Shown: positions 24,909 to 34,057, counted from the stretch's first letter. The stretch is DNA of 64,000 nt from Acidobacteriota bacterium (GCA_021787565.1 JAJYLT010000007.1:1-64000), one strand, 5' to 3'. Numbers and translations: made by a program. The notes: a model not told the origin generated them from the letters alone.

Positions 24909-25330
24909 CCCTCCTCCCCTCCTTCGGGGCTCATCACTTCGCTCACCGAGACGATGGCGCCCTGGCCCTTCTCGCGCAGGAGCGCCACGGCCTCGGCCAG
25001 TGGCGTGCCCGCCTTGCGGGTGAGGATGGCCTTGATCAGCATGGGAAGGTTCATGCCCGTGAGAATCTCCACTTTGCCAGGCTGGTAGAGGGTCATGGCC
25101 AGATTGGTGGGCGTGCCGCCGAAGAGGTCGGTCAGGATCAGAACCCCCTCGCTCTTCTCCTGGACCTTCTTGAGCATCTTCCGGATCTTCTCTTTGGCGG
25201 CCGATGACTCCAGCTCCCAGGGGATGCAGACGGGACTCACCCCGCCGTCCGGGTCTCCCAAGATCCTGGAGGCCACGTCCACGAACTCCTGGGCCAGATT
25301 CCCGTGGCTCACGACCAGTATGCCTAGCAT
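24905..25330 (-). CDS. PTS EIIA component, mannose family type
   Basis: A 141-aa soluble EIIA. It opens with MLGILVVSHGNLAQEF, with the phospho-accepting His at residue 9, and continues with GVLILTDLFGGTPTNLAMTL, the family core. There are no linked EIIB or EIIC domains, so it probably serves regulation rather than sugar uptake. ATG 25330 has GAGGTGATC upstream and lies 2 bases before the rapZ stop; its own stop overlaps ptsH. Confidence 0.94.
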   Translation of the reverse strand: MLGILVVSHGNLAQEFVDVASRILGDPDGGVSPVCIPWELESSAAKEKIRKMLKKVQEKSEGVLILTDLFGGTPTNLAMTLYQPGKVEILTGMNLPMLIKAILTRKAGTPLAEAVALLREKGQGAIVSVSEVMSPEGGEEG

Positions 25331-25332
25331 GA

Positions 25333-26208
25333 TCACCTCGCGCGGTCTCGGTGGTGGAGGTTGACGAGGAGACCGCATTCCTCCCGGAAGATATCATACA
25401 AGCGCCGGGCCACCGCAACGGAGCGGTGGCGTCCGCCGGTGCAGCCGATGGCCACCGTCAGGTAGGCCTTGCCCTCCTTCTGGTAGCGCGGCACCAGGTA
25501 CCGCAGGAAGCTCTCGATCCGCTCCAGGAACTCCTTTCCCTCGGGGGACCCGCAGACGAAGTCGAAGACCGCCGGGTCCTCTCCGTTCAGGGGGCGAAGC
25601 TCCGGGATGAAGTGGGGATTGGGAAGGAAGCGAACGTCGAAGACCAGGGTGGCTTCGGGCGGAAGGCCGTAGGCGAAGCCGAAGGAGGTCAGGTTCACGG
25701 TCAGCTTGCGGCTGCCGGCCAGGGAGGCCAGGCCCTCCTCGATGACCGTCTTGAGCTGGTGGATGGTGAGGGAGCTGGTGTCCACGATCCAGTCGGATCT
25801 CTCCCGGATGAGCTCCAGGCGGGCCCGCTCCAGCTGGATCCCCTCCTCCACCGAGCCCTTCGGGGTGAGGGGATGGGGCCTTCGGGTCTCGGAGAAGCGC
25901 CTGAGAAGGACGTCGTCGCTCGCCTCGACGAAGAGGATCCGCACGTCCAGCGGCGATTTTTTTAGGACGTCGTAGAGCGTGGGGAACCTCTCGTCGAGCT
26001 TCTCTTCCCGCAGGTCGAGGCCCAGCGCCACCAGGGGGCCGAGCTCGCCGCCGGCCCCTTCGATGAGTTCGAGAAACTTGGAGAAGAGCTCCAGGGGAAG
26101 GCGCTCCACGCAGTAGAATCCCGCGTCCTCAAGGGTCCGGATGACCTGGCTCTTGCCGGCGCCCGACATGCCGGTGACGATGATGAGGGTTCTATGGCTC
26201 GGGTTCAT
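25333..26208 (-). CDS. rapZ: RNase adapter / nucleotide-binding protein RapZ
   Basis: A 291-aa P-loop protein. The N-terminal Walker A is VTGMSGAGKSQVIRTLED; the C-terminal domain carries LTSFGFAYGLPPEATLVFDV and TVAIGCTGGRHRSVAVA, the family signatures. In enterobacteria RapZ directs RNase E to the sRNA GlmZ and so tunes glucosamine-6-phosphate synthesis; here only the family can be stated. ATG 26208 starts 17 nt inside hprK. Linkage with hprK, EIIA and ptsH is common and suggests a link between PTS state and envelope precursor supply. Confidence 0.95.
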   Translation of the reverse strand: MNPSHRTLIIVTGMSGAGKSQVIRTLEDAGFYCVERLPLELFSKFLELIEGAGGELGPLVALGLDLREEKLDERFPTLYDVLKKSPLDVRILFVEASDDVLLRRFSETRRPHPLTPKGSVEEGIQLERARLELIRERSDWIVDTSSLTIHQLKTVIEEGLASLAGSRKLTVNLTSFGFAYGLPPEATLVFDVRFLPNPHFIPELRPLNGEDPAVFDFVCGSPEGKEFLERIESFLRYLVPRYQKEGKAYLTVAIGCTGGRHRSVAVARRLYDIFREECGLLVNLHHRDRAR

Positions 26209-27163
26209 CGACGTTCGCCTCGAGCATCTGCTGCAGCCGCCGGGTGAAGTCCTTGGCGGAGTGGACACCCTTTCGTTTCAGCAGGAGGTTGCGGACCGCC
26301 ACCTCCAGCAGGATGGTGATGTTTCGGCCGGGGGCCACGGGCATCAGGAGGTAGGGGACGGGCAGGCCCAGGATGGAGATGGTCAGTTCGTCCAGCCCGA
26401 GGCGGTCGTAGTTGCCGCTCTCCCGCCAGTGCTCCAGCTCCACCACCAGCTCGACCTCCACCTGCGAGCGGGTGGCGACCACGCCGAACAGCTCCTTGAT
26501 GTTGATGATCCCCAGTCCGCGAAGCTCCATGTGGTAGCGGAGCAGCTCGGGGGCCGTGCCGGTGAGGTGGTCGGCCTGCCGCCGGATCTCCACGACGTCG
26601 TCGCTCACCAGCCGGTGCCCGCGGACGATGAGGTCCAGGGCGCTCTCCGACTTGCCGATGGAGCCGCGGCCAATGATGAGCAGCCCCACGCCGTATACGT
26701 CCACCAGCACGCCGTGGACCGACAGGACGGGGGCCAGGGCCGACATCAGCACGTCGGTGACCTGGTTGATGACGAGCGAGGATTTCTCGGTGGAGGTCAG
26801 GAGGGGAGTATCCGTGCCTTCCGCCAGGGTGACCAGCTCTTCGGGCGGGGGGAGTCCCTTGGTGAGCAGGAAGCAGCAGATCCCGCGCTCGAAGATGGGC
26901 TGCAGGATCTTGAGCCGATCCTCCCCGCTCCACCGGTTCAGGTAGGAGATCTCGGTCTCGCCCAGGATCTGGATGCGCTCGGGGTGGATGTACTCGTGGA
27001 CCCCCGCCAGCGCGAGGCCCGGCTTCTGGATCCGGGGGCTTTCGATCTCCCTGTCCAGGCCGCCCCGGCCGGCCGTCACGCTTATGCGCAGAGAGGAGAA
27101 GAGGTCCACGAACTGGTGGACCGACATGCGGGGGTGGATCTCCTGCCCGGCGAGGGTCTTCAT
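26192..27163 (-). CDS. hprK: HPr kinase/phosphorylase
   Basis: A 323-aa bifunctional enzyme that phosphorylates and dephosphorylates HPr at its regulatory Ser. The catalytic domain has VLVDVYGVGLLIIGRGSIGK (P-loop GRGSIGKS; the family usually has GxSGxGKS), then VRGHRLVSDDVVEI and the signature MELRGLGIINIKELFG. The N-terminal DRTGG-like domain covers about residues 1-130. AAGAGGTGA precedes ATG 27163. The P-loop Gly-to-Ser change is worth checking, but the key Lys-Ser is kept. Confidence 0.95.
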   Translation of the reverse strand: MKTLAGQEIHPRMSVHQFVDLFSSLRISVTAGRGGLDREIESPRIQKPGLALAGVHEYIHPERIQILGETEISYLNRWSGEDRLKILQPIFERGICCFLLTKGLPPPEELVTLAEGTDTPLLTSTEKSSLVINQVTDVLMSALAPVLSVHGVLVDVYGVGLLIIGRGSIGKSESALDLIVRGHRLVSDDVVEIRRQADHLTGTAPELLRYHMELRGLGIINIKELFGVVATRSQVEVELVVELEHWRESGNYDRLGLDELTISILGLPVPYLLMPVAPGRNITILLEVAVRNLLLKRKGVHSAKDFTRRLQQMLEANVDEPEP

Positions 27164-27358
27164 GCGGAGTCACCTCTTAGAGGGGAGCGTGGCCGCTGAG
27201 TGGAGAGTGCCGCCATGGAGACTCCGGGGGACAAGGGACAGGGGATAGGAGAGACCCGCGGCACCGCCCGCCCGTTCCTTTCGGCATCTCCTCATCTCCT
27301 CTTCTCGGGGGACGCGAGGCGCGAGAACCCCCCATTCCAAATCCCTCCGGCTTCCGGA

Positions 27359-27916
27359 TTATCTCTTGTGCGGCGGCTCCACGAGGGAGATCCGGCCAGC
27401 CTTGTCGCGGAAGAGCACGCACAACCTCCCCGTGACGGGGTCCTGGAAGACCACCACCGGGTCGTCCTGCTCGGCGAGCCGCAGGGCCGCGTCGGGCAGG
27501 CTCATGGGTTTGGGATTGAAGAGATCGTCGCGCCGGCGAACCCGCGGGACCTTCCTGGTCTTTGCGGGGCCCTCCTCATCCTCCTCCTCGGCCTCCTTTG
27601 GAGCGGCCGGGGCCACGGTCTTGCTCCGGCCTGCCATGCGCTTGTCCTTGTCCTTCTTGGACTGCTGTTCGATGGCGTCGGCCGCGTCGTTGATGGCCAT
27701 GTACATGTCCTCGGCCAGGCCCTTGGCCTTGTAGATCCGGTCGTGACCGCAATGGACCATCAGGGTCACGCGGTGCAGGTGGCGCTCCACCTCGAAGGAA
27801 GCGTGGGCTGATACGATTGATCCGGTGAACCGCTCCAGCTTGGCGATCTTCTTCTCGGCCTTGTTTCGCAGGGCGTCGGTGATGGACAGGTTCTTTCCCG
27901 AAAATTCCAGTCGCAT
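27359..27916 (-). CDS. hpf: long-form ribosome hibernation promoting factor
   Basis: A 185-aa protein that dimerises idle 70S ribosomes into 100S particles. The S30AE N-domain runs from MRLEFSGKNLSITDALRNKA to about residue 95; an acidic/basic linker follows; the C-terminal dimerisation domain begins at FNPKPMSLPDAALRLAEQ and ends near ISLVEPPHK. Presence of the C-domain makes it the long form. It lies directly after rpoN (19-nt gap), the frequent rpoN-hpf order. Confidence 0.95.
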   Translation of the reverse strand: MRLEFSGKNLSITDALRNKAEKKIAKLERFTGSIVSAHASFEVERHLHRVTLMVHCGHDRIYKAKGLAEDMYMAINDAADAIEQQSKKDKDKRMAGRSKTVAPAAPKEAEEEDEEGPAKTRKVPRVRRRDDLFNPKPMSLPDAALRLAEQDDPVVVFQDPVTGRLCVLFRDKAGRISLVEPPHKR

Positions 27917-27935
27917 CGCTCGCTCCTTATGAAGA

Positions 27936-29372
27936 CTATCGTGACTTTCTCCGTCCCGAAGATGGAATGTTCAGCTCCTCCCGGTACTTGGCCACGGTCC
28001 GGCGGGCCAGCAGGATGCCCTCCCTCTTGAGCAGGTCGGCCAGCACCTGATCGCTCAAGGGGTGCCTCGGGTCCTCCACGTCCACAAGGCTTTTCAGCCG
28101 CTCCTTCACGCGCATGGCGGAGACGTCGCCGCCGTCCATGGTGCCGATGCCGGTGTTAAAGAAGTACTTCATGGGGAGGATGCCCCGCGGCGTCTGCATG
28201 TACTTGTTGGACACCACCCGGCTCACGGTGGACTCATGAACCCCCACCCTCTCGGCCACATCCCGGAGGATCAAGGGGCGCATGTGGGCGCGGCCCTTGT
28301 CGAGGAAATCCCGCTGGAACTCCACGATCTGGGTGGCCACCTTGTAGATGGTGCGCTGGCGTTCCTCCAGGCTCTTGAGGAACCACAGGGCCGAACGCAT
28401 CTTCTCCTTCAGGTAGGTGAGGGTCTCCTGGCTCTCCTCGGCCGATCCCTCCTCCGCCATGGAGCGGTAACGGTTGCTGATGCGGAGGTGGGGCATGCCG
28501 TCCTCGTTCAGCAGGACGCGGTAGCCGTCGCCCTCCTTCTCGACGACCACCTCGGGCACGATCGTGGGGTTCACGGGGTTGTTGTAGCGCAGGCCCGGCT
28601 TGGGGTCGAGGTGGCGGATGAGGTCCAGCGCCTCCTCCAGGCGATCCTCCGTGACGCCCAGCCGGGAGGCGAGCTGGGCGGGCCTCTCCCGCTCCAGGAG
28701 GGGCAGGAATTCCTCGACGATCCGCAGGGCCAGTTCGTCGGGCTCCTCAAGCGCCATGAGCTGGATCCTCAGGCACTCTTTCAGGTCCCGGGCTGCCACG
28801 CCGACGGGGTCCATGTGCTGGACCACCCGCAGCACCGACTCCGCGTCTTCAGGAGTCGCGCCCGTGGCGGCGCAGACGTCCTCCAGACTCACCATGAGGT
28901 AGCCGTCCTCCCGGAGGTTCCCCGTGATGACCTGGGCCACCTCCCGCTCAGTGGGGGAGAGACGGCTCAGGCTCACCTGCCATTCCAGGTGTTCGGCGAG
29001 GCTCTCGGGGGCGCTCAGGTAGCGCTCCGTGTCCGGGGCCTCCTCCGGGCTTTCCCGCTGGGTACCGCGGTACTTCAGGCTGGTCTCGAGGTAGTCCTGG
29101 AAGTAGGACTCGACGTCGATCTTCTCCTCGTACTTGTCCATGGGGTTCTCCTCCGCCGTCTCGCGGAGGGCCGCCTCCTCCTCAGATGGGGCGGAGACGG
29201 GCTCTTCGATGGTGGTGGCATCCTCCAGGACCGGGTTGATCTGGAGTTCCTGGCTCACCTCCTGGACGAGTTCGAGCCGGGTCAACTGCAGCAGGCGGAT
29301 GGCTTGCTGGAGCGTCGGCGTGAGGACCATTTTCTGCTGAAGTTTCAGGGAGAGCTTCTGCTGCAGACTCAT
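27936..29372 (-). CDS. rpoN: RNA polymerase sigma-54 factor RpoN
   Basis: A 478-aa sigma54. Region I is glutamine-rich: MSLQQKLSLKLQQKMVLTPT. An acidic stretch follows, then the core-binding domain and the C-terminal DNA-binding part with VAERVGVHESTVSRVVSNKY and the RpoN box ARRTVAKYRE. Full length. It lies between lptB and hpf, a classical order. Enhancer-binding activators are not in the window. Confidence 0.98.
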   Translation of the reverse strand: MSLQQKLSLKLQQKMVLTPTLQQAIRLLQLTRLELVQEVSQELQINPVLEDATTIEEPVSAPSEEEAALRETAEENPMDKYEEKIDVESYFQDYLETSLKYRGTQRESPEEAPDTERYLSAPESLAEHLEWQVSLSRLSPTEREVAQVITGNLREDGYLMVSLEDVCAATGATPEDAESVLRVVQHMDPVGVAARDLKECLRIQLMALEEPDELALRIVEEFLPLLERERPAQLASRLGVTEDRLEEALDLIRHLDPKPGLRYNNPVNPTIVPEVVVEKEGDGYRVLLNEDGMPHLRISNRYRSMAEEGSAEESQETLTYLKEKMRSALWFLKSLEERQRTIYKVATQIVEFQRDFLDKGRAHMRPLILRDVAERVGVHESTVSRVVSNKYMQTPRGILPMKYFFNTGIGTMDGGDVSAMRVKERLKSLVDVEDPRHPLSDQVLADLLKREGILLARRTVAKYREELNIPSSGRRKSR

Positions 29373-29540
29373 CGGTGGACTTCCATTCGAATGCGTGCCA
29401 GCGCTGGTTGATGATCTCGTGGGGCCCCCGCGCGGGACCCATCCTCCCCGTCGGCTCTCATCGGCGGAACACCACCCCTCCGGACGGCGACCGAAAGCCC
29501 ATCCACCGCCGGCAGGGCCCTCATCCCTCCTCCGGAGAGG

Positions 29541-30350
29541 TCAGTCCAAGCTGAATGCTTCACCCAAGTAGACCCTCCGGACCTCCGGGTCCTCGGCCAG
29601 TTCTCCGGGAGAACCGTGACGGAAAATGGAACCATGACTAATGATATAGGCCTCATCCGTGATTTTCAACGTTTCCCGGACGTTGTGATCGGACACCACG
29701 ACGCCGATGCCCCGCTCCTTCAGGTGGAGGATGATGCCCTGGATGTCGGCCACGGCGATGGGGTCGATGCCGGCGAAGGGCTCGTCCAGGAGGAAGAAGC
29801 GAGGAGACAGAACCAGTGCCCTCGCGATCTCCACCCTCCGGCGTTCACCCCCCGAAAGGGTGTACGCCCTAGCGGTGGCGAGCCTGCGGATGTTGAGCTC
29901 CTCCAGCGCCGCTTCGGCGCGCGATACCCGCTCGCTGGCGGAAAGCCCCGCGAACTCCAGGATGGCCATGAGGTTCTCCTCCACCGTCATCTTGCGGAAG
30001 ATGGAGGGTTCCTGGGGAAGGTAGGCGATACCTGTCCGGGCTCGAAGGAACATGGGGGTGGAGGTGATGTCCTGCCCGTTTAAAAGAATGGATCCCGACG
30101 TGGGGGGCACCAAGCCCACCACCATGTAGAAGGTCGTGGTCTTGCCCGCCCCGTTGGGCCCCAGTAGCCCGACCACCCGGCCGGACCGGAAGCGGAGGTC
30201 TACACCGCACACCACCTCCTTGCGGCCGTAAGACTTCCGCAGTCCGCGCGTGGAGAGTTCGTGGGAATCTTCAATAGCGGGGGCGGGCCGGGCATCGGCG
30301 ACGGCGCCTTCGACGTCCTTGGCGGGTTGCTGCTGCCGCCGGGCGCTCAT
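29541..30350 (-). CDS. lptB: LPS export ATPase LptB
   Basis: A 269-aa cytosolic ATPase of the LptB2FG complex that extracts LPS from the inner membrane. Walker A GPNGAGKTTTFYMVVGLV; the family-typical IAYLPQEPSIFRKMTVEENL; signature LSGGERRRVEIARAL; Walker B FFLLDEPFAGIDP; and the H-loop in VVVSDHNVRETL. An N-terminal extension of about 35 residues precedes the ATPase fold. The start overlaps the stop of the upstream LptC/OstA-like gene by 4 nt. Confidence 0.97.
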   Translation of the reverse strand: MSARRQQQPAKDVEGAVADARPAPAIEDSHELSTRGLRKSYGRKEVVCGVDLRFRSGRVVGLLGPNGAGKTTTFYMVVGLVPPTSGSILLNGQDITSTPMFLRARTGIAYLPQEPSIFRKMTVEENLMAILEFAGLSASERVSRAEAALEELNIRRLATARAYTLSGGERRRVEIARALVLSPRFFLLDEPFAGIDPIAVADIQGIILHLKERGIGVVVSDHNVRETLKITDEAYIISHGSIFRHGSPGELAEDPEVRRVYLGEAFSLD

Positions 30351-32173
30351 GGGCGTTTCCCCTTTGCGGGTTGCGGCGGCGGGCCCTTGGGAGGCTGCAC
30401 GCCCTCCAGGGTTCCCCGGACCATGGCGGAGGCTCCCCTCGACACCTCCAGGCGCTTGGGTCCGAAGAGGACCGCCGGCCCCTCCACCCGCCGAAAGGGC
30501 TTCTTCTGCACGACGACGGCGTTTCGGTTCGGCCCGAAGGCCTCTCCGACGCGCGTGGCGGGATCGTAGCTCAATCGTTCACCCTCACCCGAATAGTCGG
30601 TTCCATCGAAGTGGCAGTTCCCGCTTCCCTCGTACCGGATCGGCCGGTTCTGGGCGTCCAGAAGAGCCGTGACCTGATTCCCCGTGAGCGTGTAGCCCCG
30701 GCCGGTCACCTTGGCCTCCCCTTCCGCCCGGGCGCGGTGCCGGGTCCCATCATACCTCAGGGTTTGGGAGGTGACCGTGTCCAGTCCTCCCGCCGCCTCC
30801 TTCCATCGCCCCGTGGCGCCGCCCTCGGCCACGGCGTCCTGGGCGTCCTGCACGGTCACCGAGGGGGCTTCGATGGTCATTCCTCCCCGCACGAGAACGG
30901 CCTTCCCCTCTAGCTTGGCGGGGTAGCCGGTGGGGCCCGCCTCGGCTCGCAGGGCGGTGAAGGTGAGGTCCGGTGCCCCCGGCGTCTTTCGCAGGCCGTG
31001 CACGTCCCCCTCGCTCAGCGTCGAGCCGTCGGCGCGGCGGGTGATTCGGTCCGCGGTCAAGGTATCGCCGGCCCGGTCCACTCTCGCGTGTCCCGTCAGC
31101 GTCCACGCCTCCGCCGTCAGCTCAGCCGCTTCCCCCGAGAAGGTGCCGCGGGGGTCTTTCCCGTTCACGGGCCCCGTGAGCCGGGCGGTCCAGGAGCCTT
31201 TGTCGGGAAGGGTGCCCCTGCCGGAGGGGGCCGTCACGAGGGCCCCCTCACGGTCGACCTCGAGGGGATCGGGGGCGCTCCAGTCCCAACCGACCTCGGG
31301 ATGCGGCGTGAAATCCACCAGGCGCGTGTGAAGCGTACTGGCGGGAGGACCGGGCGTGGAGATCTCCGCCTCCTCCTGGAGGTGGATGGCCGTAATCTGG
31401 CCGTCCTTTCCGAGGTCCGCCTGGAGGGTGCGCGCGGTGAAGGAGGCCTTTAGGCCCTGGCCCACGCAGGGCGTGCCCAGAACAACCCCCTTGAGGCGGT
31501 TGTCGGACCCCAGCAGGAGCGTGCCCTGGGGCGCCCTCACGACGCCCTGCTTCCCCGTGAGCACCACGGGGCCGCTCAGGTGGCCCGTGTGCGTTTTAAA
31601 ATCGGCCTGCACGCGCTGGCAGGCCATGGTGGATTCCCCCTGACGAAAGCGGACGCTCCCCTCCAGGTTGGCCATCTGGCTGTCGCGGTTGTAGCGGAGC
31701 AGCTCGGCGCTGCCGGATAGGGCCCCGCGCGTGATCCGCACGGGCCCCTCGGAAACCATCTCCCCTTCCGGCGTTACCCGGAAGGCCGAGGAGGCCGCCT
31801 CCCACCCCCCCGCGTGGTCCAGCCTGGCGTCGTCCCAGATCCGACAGGTCTTCGCCGCCGGGTCGAAGCTCCCCTTCCGGCCGGTGGCCTTCCCCTGCCC
31901 GGGGAAGACGATCACGGGATCCTCCAGCAACTTGCCGCCGTCCTTGGCTTCGGTGACCCGCTTGGCGGTGAGGTCGTAGGCCACGCTACTCCCGTTTTCC
32001 TCGACGAAGCGGAATCCGGTGGCGCTGATGCTGCCCTCGACGCCCCGGCCGCCCTCGGGCGGCGGCGCGGGCGCCGGCATCTCCTGCTGGGGTTTGAACT
32101 TGAGGACGAGGACCAGGAGGAAGAGGACGAACAGGGCTCCGAGGATGCCCTGGACCAGCTTGCGCCTACCCAC
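30347..32173 (-). CDS. LptC/OstA-like LPS transport protein (fused)
   Basis: A 608-aa protein anchored by one N-terminal helix (about residues 8-25) with a long periplasmic part. It carries LptC-type features early (VEGSISATGFRFVEENGSSV with DLTAKRVTEAKDGGK) and beta-jellyroll OstA-type repeats later, e.g. TLRYDGTRHRARAEGEAKVT and GNQVTALLDAQNRPI. LptC is usually about 190 aa and LptA about 180 aa, so this looks like LptC extended by several OstA-like segments, possibly making the periplasmic bridge by itself. Start is GTG 32173 after GGGAGGAGG. It is immediately upstream of lptB. Confidence 0.75.
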   Translation of the reverse strand: MGRRKLVQGILGALFVLFLLVLVLKFKPQQEMPAPAPPPEGGRGVEGSISATGFRFVEENGSSVAYDLTAKRVTEAKDGGKLLEDPVIVFPGQGKATGRKGSFDPAAKTCRIWDDARLDHAGGWEAASSAFRVTPEGEMVSEGPVRITRGALSGSAELLRYNRDSQMANLEGSVRFRQGESTMACQRVQADFKTHTGHLSGPVVLTGKQGVVRAPQGTLLLGSDNRLKGVVLGTPCVGQGLKASFTARTLQADLGKDGQITAIHLQEEAEISTPGPPASTLHTRLVDFTPHPEVGWDWSAPDPLEVDREGALVTAPSGRGTLPDKGSWTARLTGPVNGKDPRGTFSGEAAELTAEAWTLTGHARVDRAGDTLTADRITRRADGSTLSEGDVHGLRKTPGAPDLTFTALRAEAGPTGYPAKLEGKAVLVRGGMTIEAPSVTVQDAQDAVAEGGATGRWKEAAGGLDTVTSQTLRYDGTRHRARAEGEAKVTGRGYTLTGNQVTALLDAQNRPIRYEGSGNCHFDGTDYSGEGERLSYDPATRVGEAFGPNRNAVVVQKKPFRRVEGPAVLFGPKRLEVSRGASAMVRGTLEGVQPPKGPPPQPAKGKRP

Positions 32174-32260
32174 GGGCCTCCTCCCTCCGGAGGAAAGAAC
32201 CGAAGGGGGAACGCCAACCGTGGAAAGGGGCGCGGCGTCTTGCTCGTGAGCGATTCACCC

Positions 32261-32289
32261 TTGCAATTCTCCTCTCCGGACTGTAGCAT
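32261..32289 (+). promoter_or_regulatory. promoter of MscS-like gene, sharing -10 with lpt promoter
   Basis: TTGCAA (32261-32266), 17-nt spacer, TAGCAT (32284-32289). It predicts a leader of about 180 nt before ATG 32480. Its -10 overlaps the -10 of the opposing promoter. Confidence 0.5.
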
Positions 32290-32313
32290 AGACGCGGCTC
32301 GGCACGTAGTCAA
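32285..32313 (-). promoter_or_regulatory. promoter of the lpt-rpoN-pts cluster
   Basis: Minus strand: TTGACT (32313-32308), 17-nt spacer, TATGCT (32290-32285). It would drive the LptC/OstA-like gene at 32173 and possibly the whole downstream run. The rest of the 306-bp divergent region 32174-32479 shows no gene. Confidence 0.6.
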
Positions 32314-32479
32314 CGAAGGGGCGCAGTGGCGGTCATGGGCCGGGCAACGACCTTCGGTGGGCGGGGGTGGCTGGCCCCAGGCCCGCGGGTCGTCACGAAG
32401 GGACAGAGGTGGCGTCCGGGCCTCGGTTCGAAGCGGCTGCTCGCACGGATTTCGGCGGAGGACCTGAAGGAGGAAGTCT

Positions 32480-34057
32480 ATGGAAACCGTCACCCAGAAC
32501 ATGGTGGGGTTCCTCGGAGCAGGGGCAGCCTGGGTCGTAAAGTTCTTTCTGGCCATCCTGATCCTCATCCTGGGGTGGTTTATCTCCAAGATCGTTGCCC
32601 GGATCGTACGACAGATCCTGATCACCGAAGATTTTGACCAGCGGCTGGGCCGGATGCTGGGCCTGGATGCCCTCGCGGAGGCCGGCGACCGACCCAAGCG
32701 GCGGTTGGCCTCGGTAGTGGAGACGGTGGTCTACTACATCCTCCTTCTGATCGTGGTGATCATCGCCCTCGAGGTACTGGGGGATCAGGCCATCCGCTCG
32801 GTCCTTCAGGAGAATATCCTCGGCAAGCTGACGCTCGCCATCCCCAAGATCCTCAAGGCCACCCTCGTGTTGGTGGGCGGCTGGATCGTCGCGCTCGTGG
32901 CGAAATTCCTGGTCATGAAGGGGATGCGCAAGCTGGAGCTGGGAGAGAGGCTGGATAAGGCGCTCGCCGTGGAGGGGGAGCCGGAAAAGAGCGAGAAACG
33001 CGACGTCACTGAGTCCTTCGGCAACTTCGTCTTCTACTTCATCATCATGTTCTCGCTCCTCGCGTTCCTCGAGAGCCTCGATCTGGAGGCCCTCGTGGAT
33101 CCCCTCAAGGGGATGTTCACGAAGGTCTTCGCCTACGTCCCGAACCTGCTCTCGGGCGGGGTGGTGCTGGTGCTGGGCTACTTCCTGGCCCGGCTGGCCG
33201 AACGGATCACCACCAATTTCGCGCTGGCCGCGGGGGTCAACCGGTTCGTGGAGGGGATGCGCTTCGAGACGGTCCTGAAATCCCTCAACATCGCCCGAAT
33301 CCTCGGCACCATGGTCTTTCTGGTGATCATGGTCCCCGTCCTCGGCGCGACCTTCAACATCCTGGACCTGCCCGTCATCACGGGCGCCTTCGGCACCATG
33401 ATGAACGGGGTCGCCGCGTCGGTGCCGGGGATCCTGGCGGCCTTTATCCTGATGATCATCGGCCTCATCGCCGGCCGCTACCTGGGGGATTTCGTCGCCC
33501 AGATCCTCCAGGACGTGGGATTCGACGTGCTCCTGAGCCGCCTGGGGCTGGAGCGCCTGGAGGGGAGGGCCGATGACTCCGGCCGGCCCACCTACTCTCT
33601 CTCCCGCGTCGGTGGCAACATCGTCATGGCCGTGGTCGTTCTGGTTTTCCTGATGGAGGGGTTCCGGCTGATGCACCTCCCCCTCATCGCCGACGCCGTG
33701 GACCGCCTCATCCTGTACCTGCCCAACGTCCTGGTGGCCTTCGTCGTGCTCGGGCTGGGCTTCTACCTGGCCAGGGTGGTCGGAGAGATGGCCCAGCGCG
33801 GATTCGCCAGCGACAGGAGCTTCGAGGGCGATATCGTGGGCCTCGTCATCCGCTACGCCATCATCGTCTTCGCCTTCTTCATGGCCTTCGACCAGCTCAA
33901 GATCGCCCACTCCATCGTCGTCAATGCCTTCACCATTCTGCTGGGCACCGTCGGACTGGGACTGGCCCTGGCCTTCGGCCTCGGAGCCAAGGATCACGCC
34001 GGAGAGTACATCGAGAGCCTGAAGAAGCGAAAACCGAGCAAGCGCAAGGAGAACTAG
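32480..34057 (+). CDS. mechanosensitive-channel-type membrane protein with TM_helix repeats
   Basis: A 525-aa polytopic protein. Repeated segments of about 100 aa, each with an amphipathic helix like IPKILKATLVLVGGWIVALV or YVPNLLSGGVVLVLGYFLAR, match the conserved TM_helix repeat found next to MscS domains (CmpX-like proteins). The last repeat ends with GTVGLGLALAFGLGAKDHAG, reminiscent of the MscS pore helix, but no beta-rich MscS middle domain follows; a basic tail ends the protein. It probably has a role in osmotic or membrane-tension response; channel activity is uncertain. Confidence 0.82.
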   Translation: METVTQNMVGFLGAGAAWVVKFFLAILILILGWFISKIVARIVRQILITEDFDQRLGRMLGLDALAEAGDRPKRRLASVVETVVYYILLLIVVIIALEVLGDQAIRSVLQENILGKLTLAIPKILKATLVLVGGWIVALVAKFLVMKGMRKLELGERLDKALAVEGEPEKSEKRDVTESFGNFVFYFIIMFSLLAFLESLDLEALVDPLKGMFTKVFAYVPNLLSGGVVLVLGYFLARLAERITTNFALAAGVNRFVEGMRFETVLKSLNIARILGTMVFLVIMVPVLGATFNILDLPVITGAFGTMMNGVAASVPGILAAFILMIIGLIAGRYLGDFVAQILQDVGFDVLLSRLGLERLEGRADDSGRPTYSLSRVGGNIVMAVVVLVFLMEGFRLMHLPLIADAVDRLILYLPNVLVAFVVLGLGFYLARVVGEMAQRGFASDRSFEGDIVGLVIRYAIIVFAFFMAFDQLKIAHSIVVNAFTILLGTVGLGLALAFGLGAKDHAGEYIESLKKRKPSKRKEN

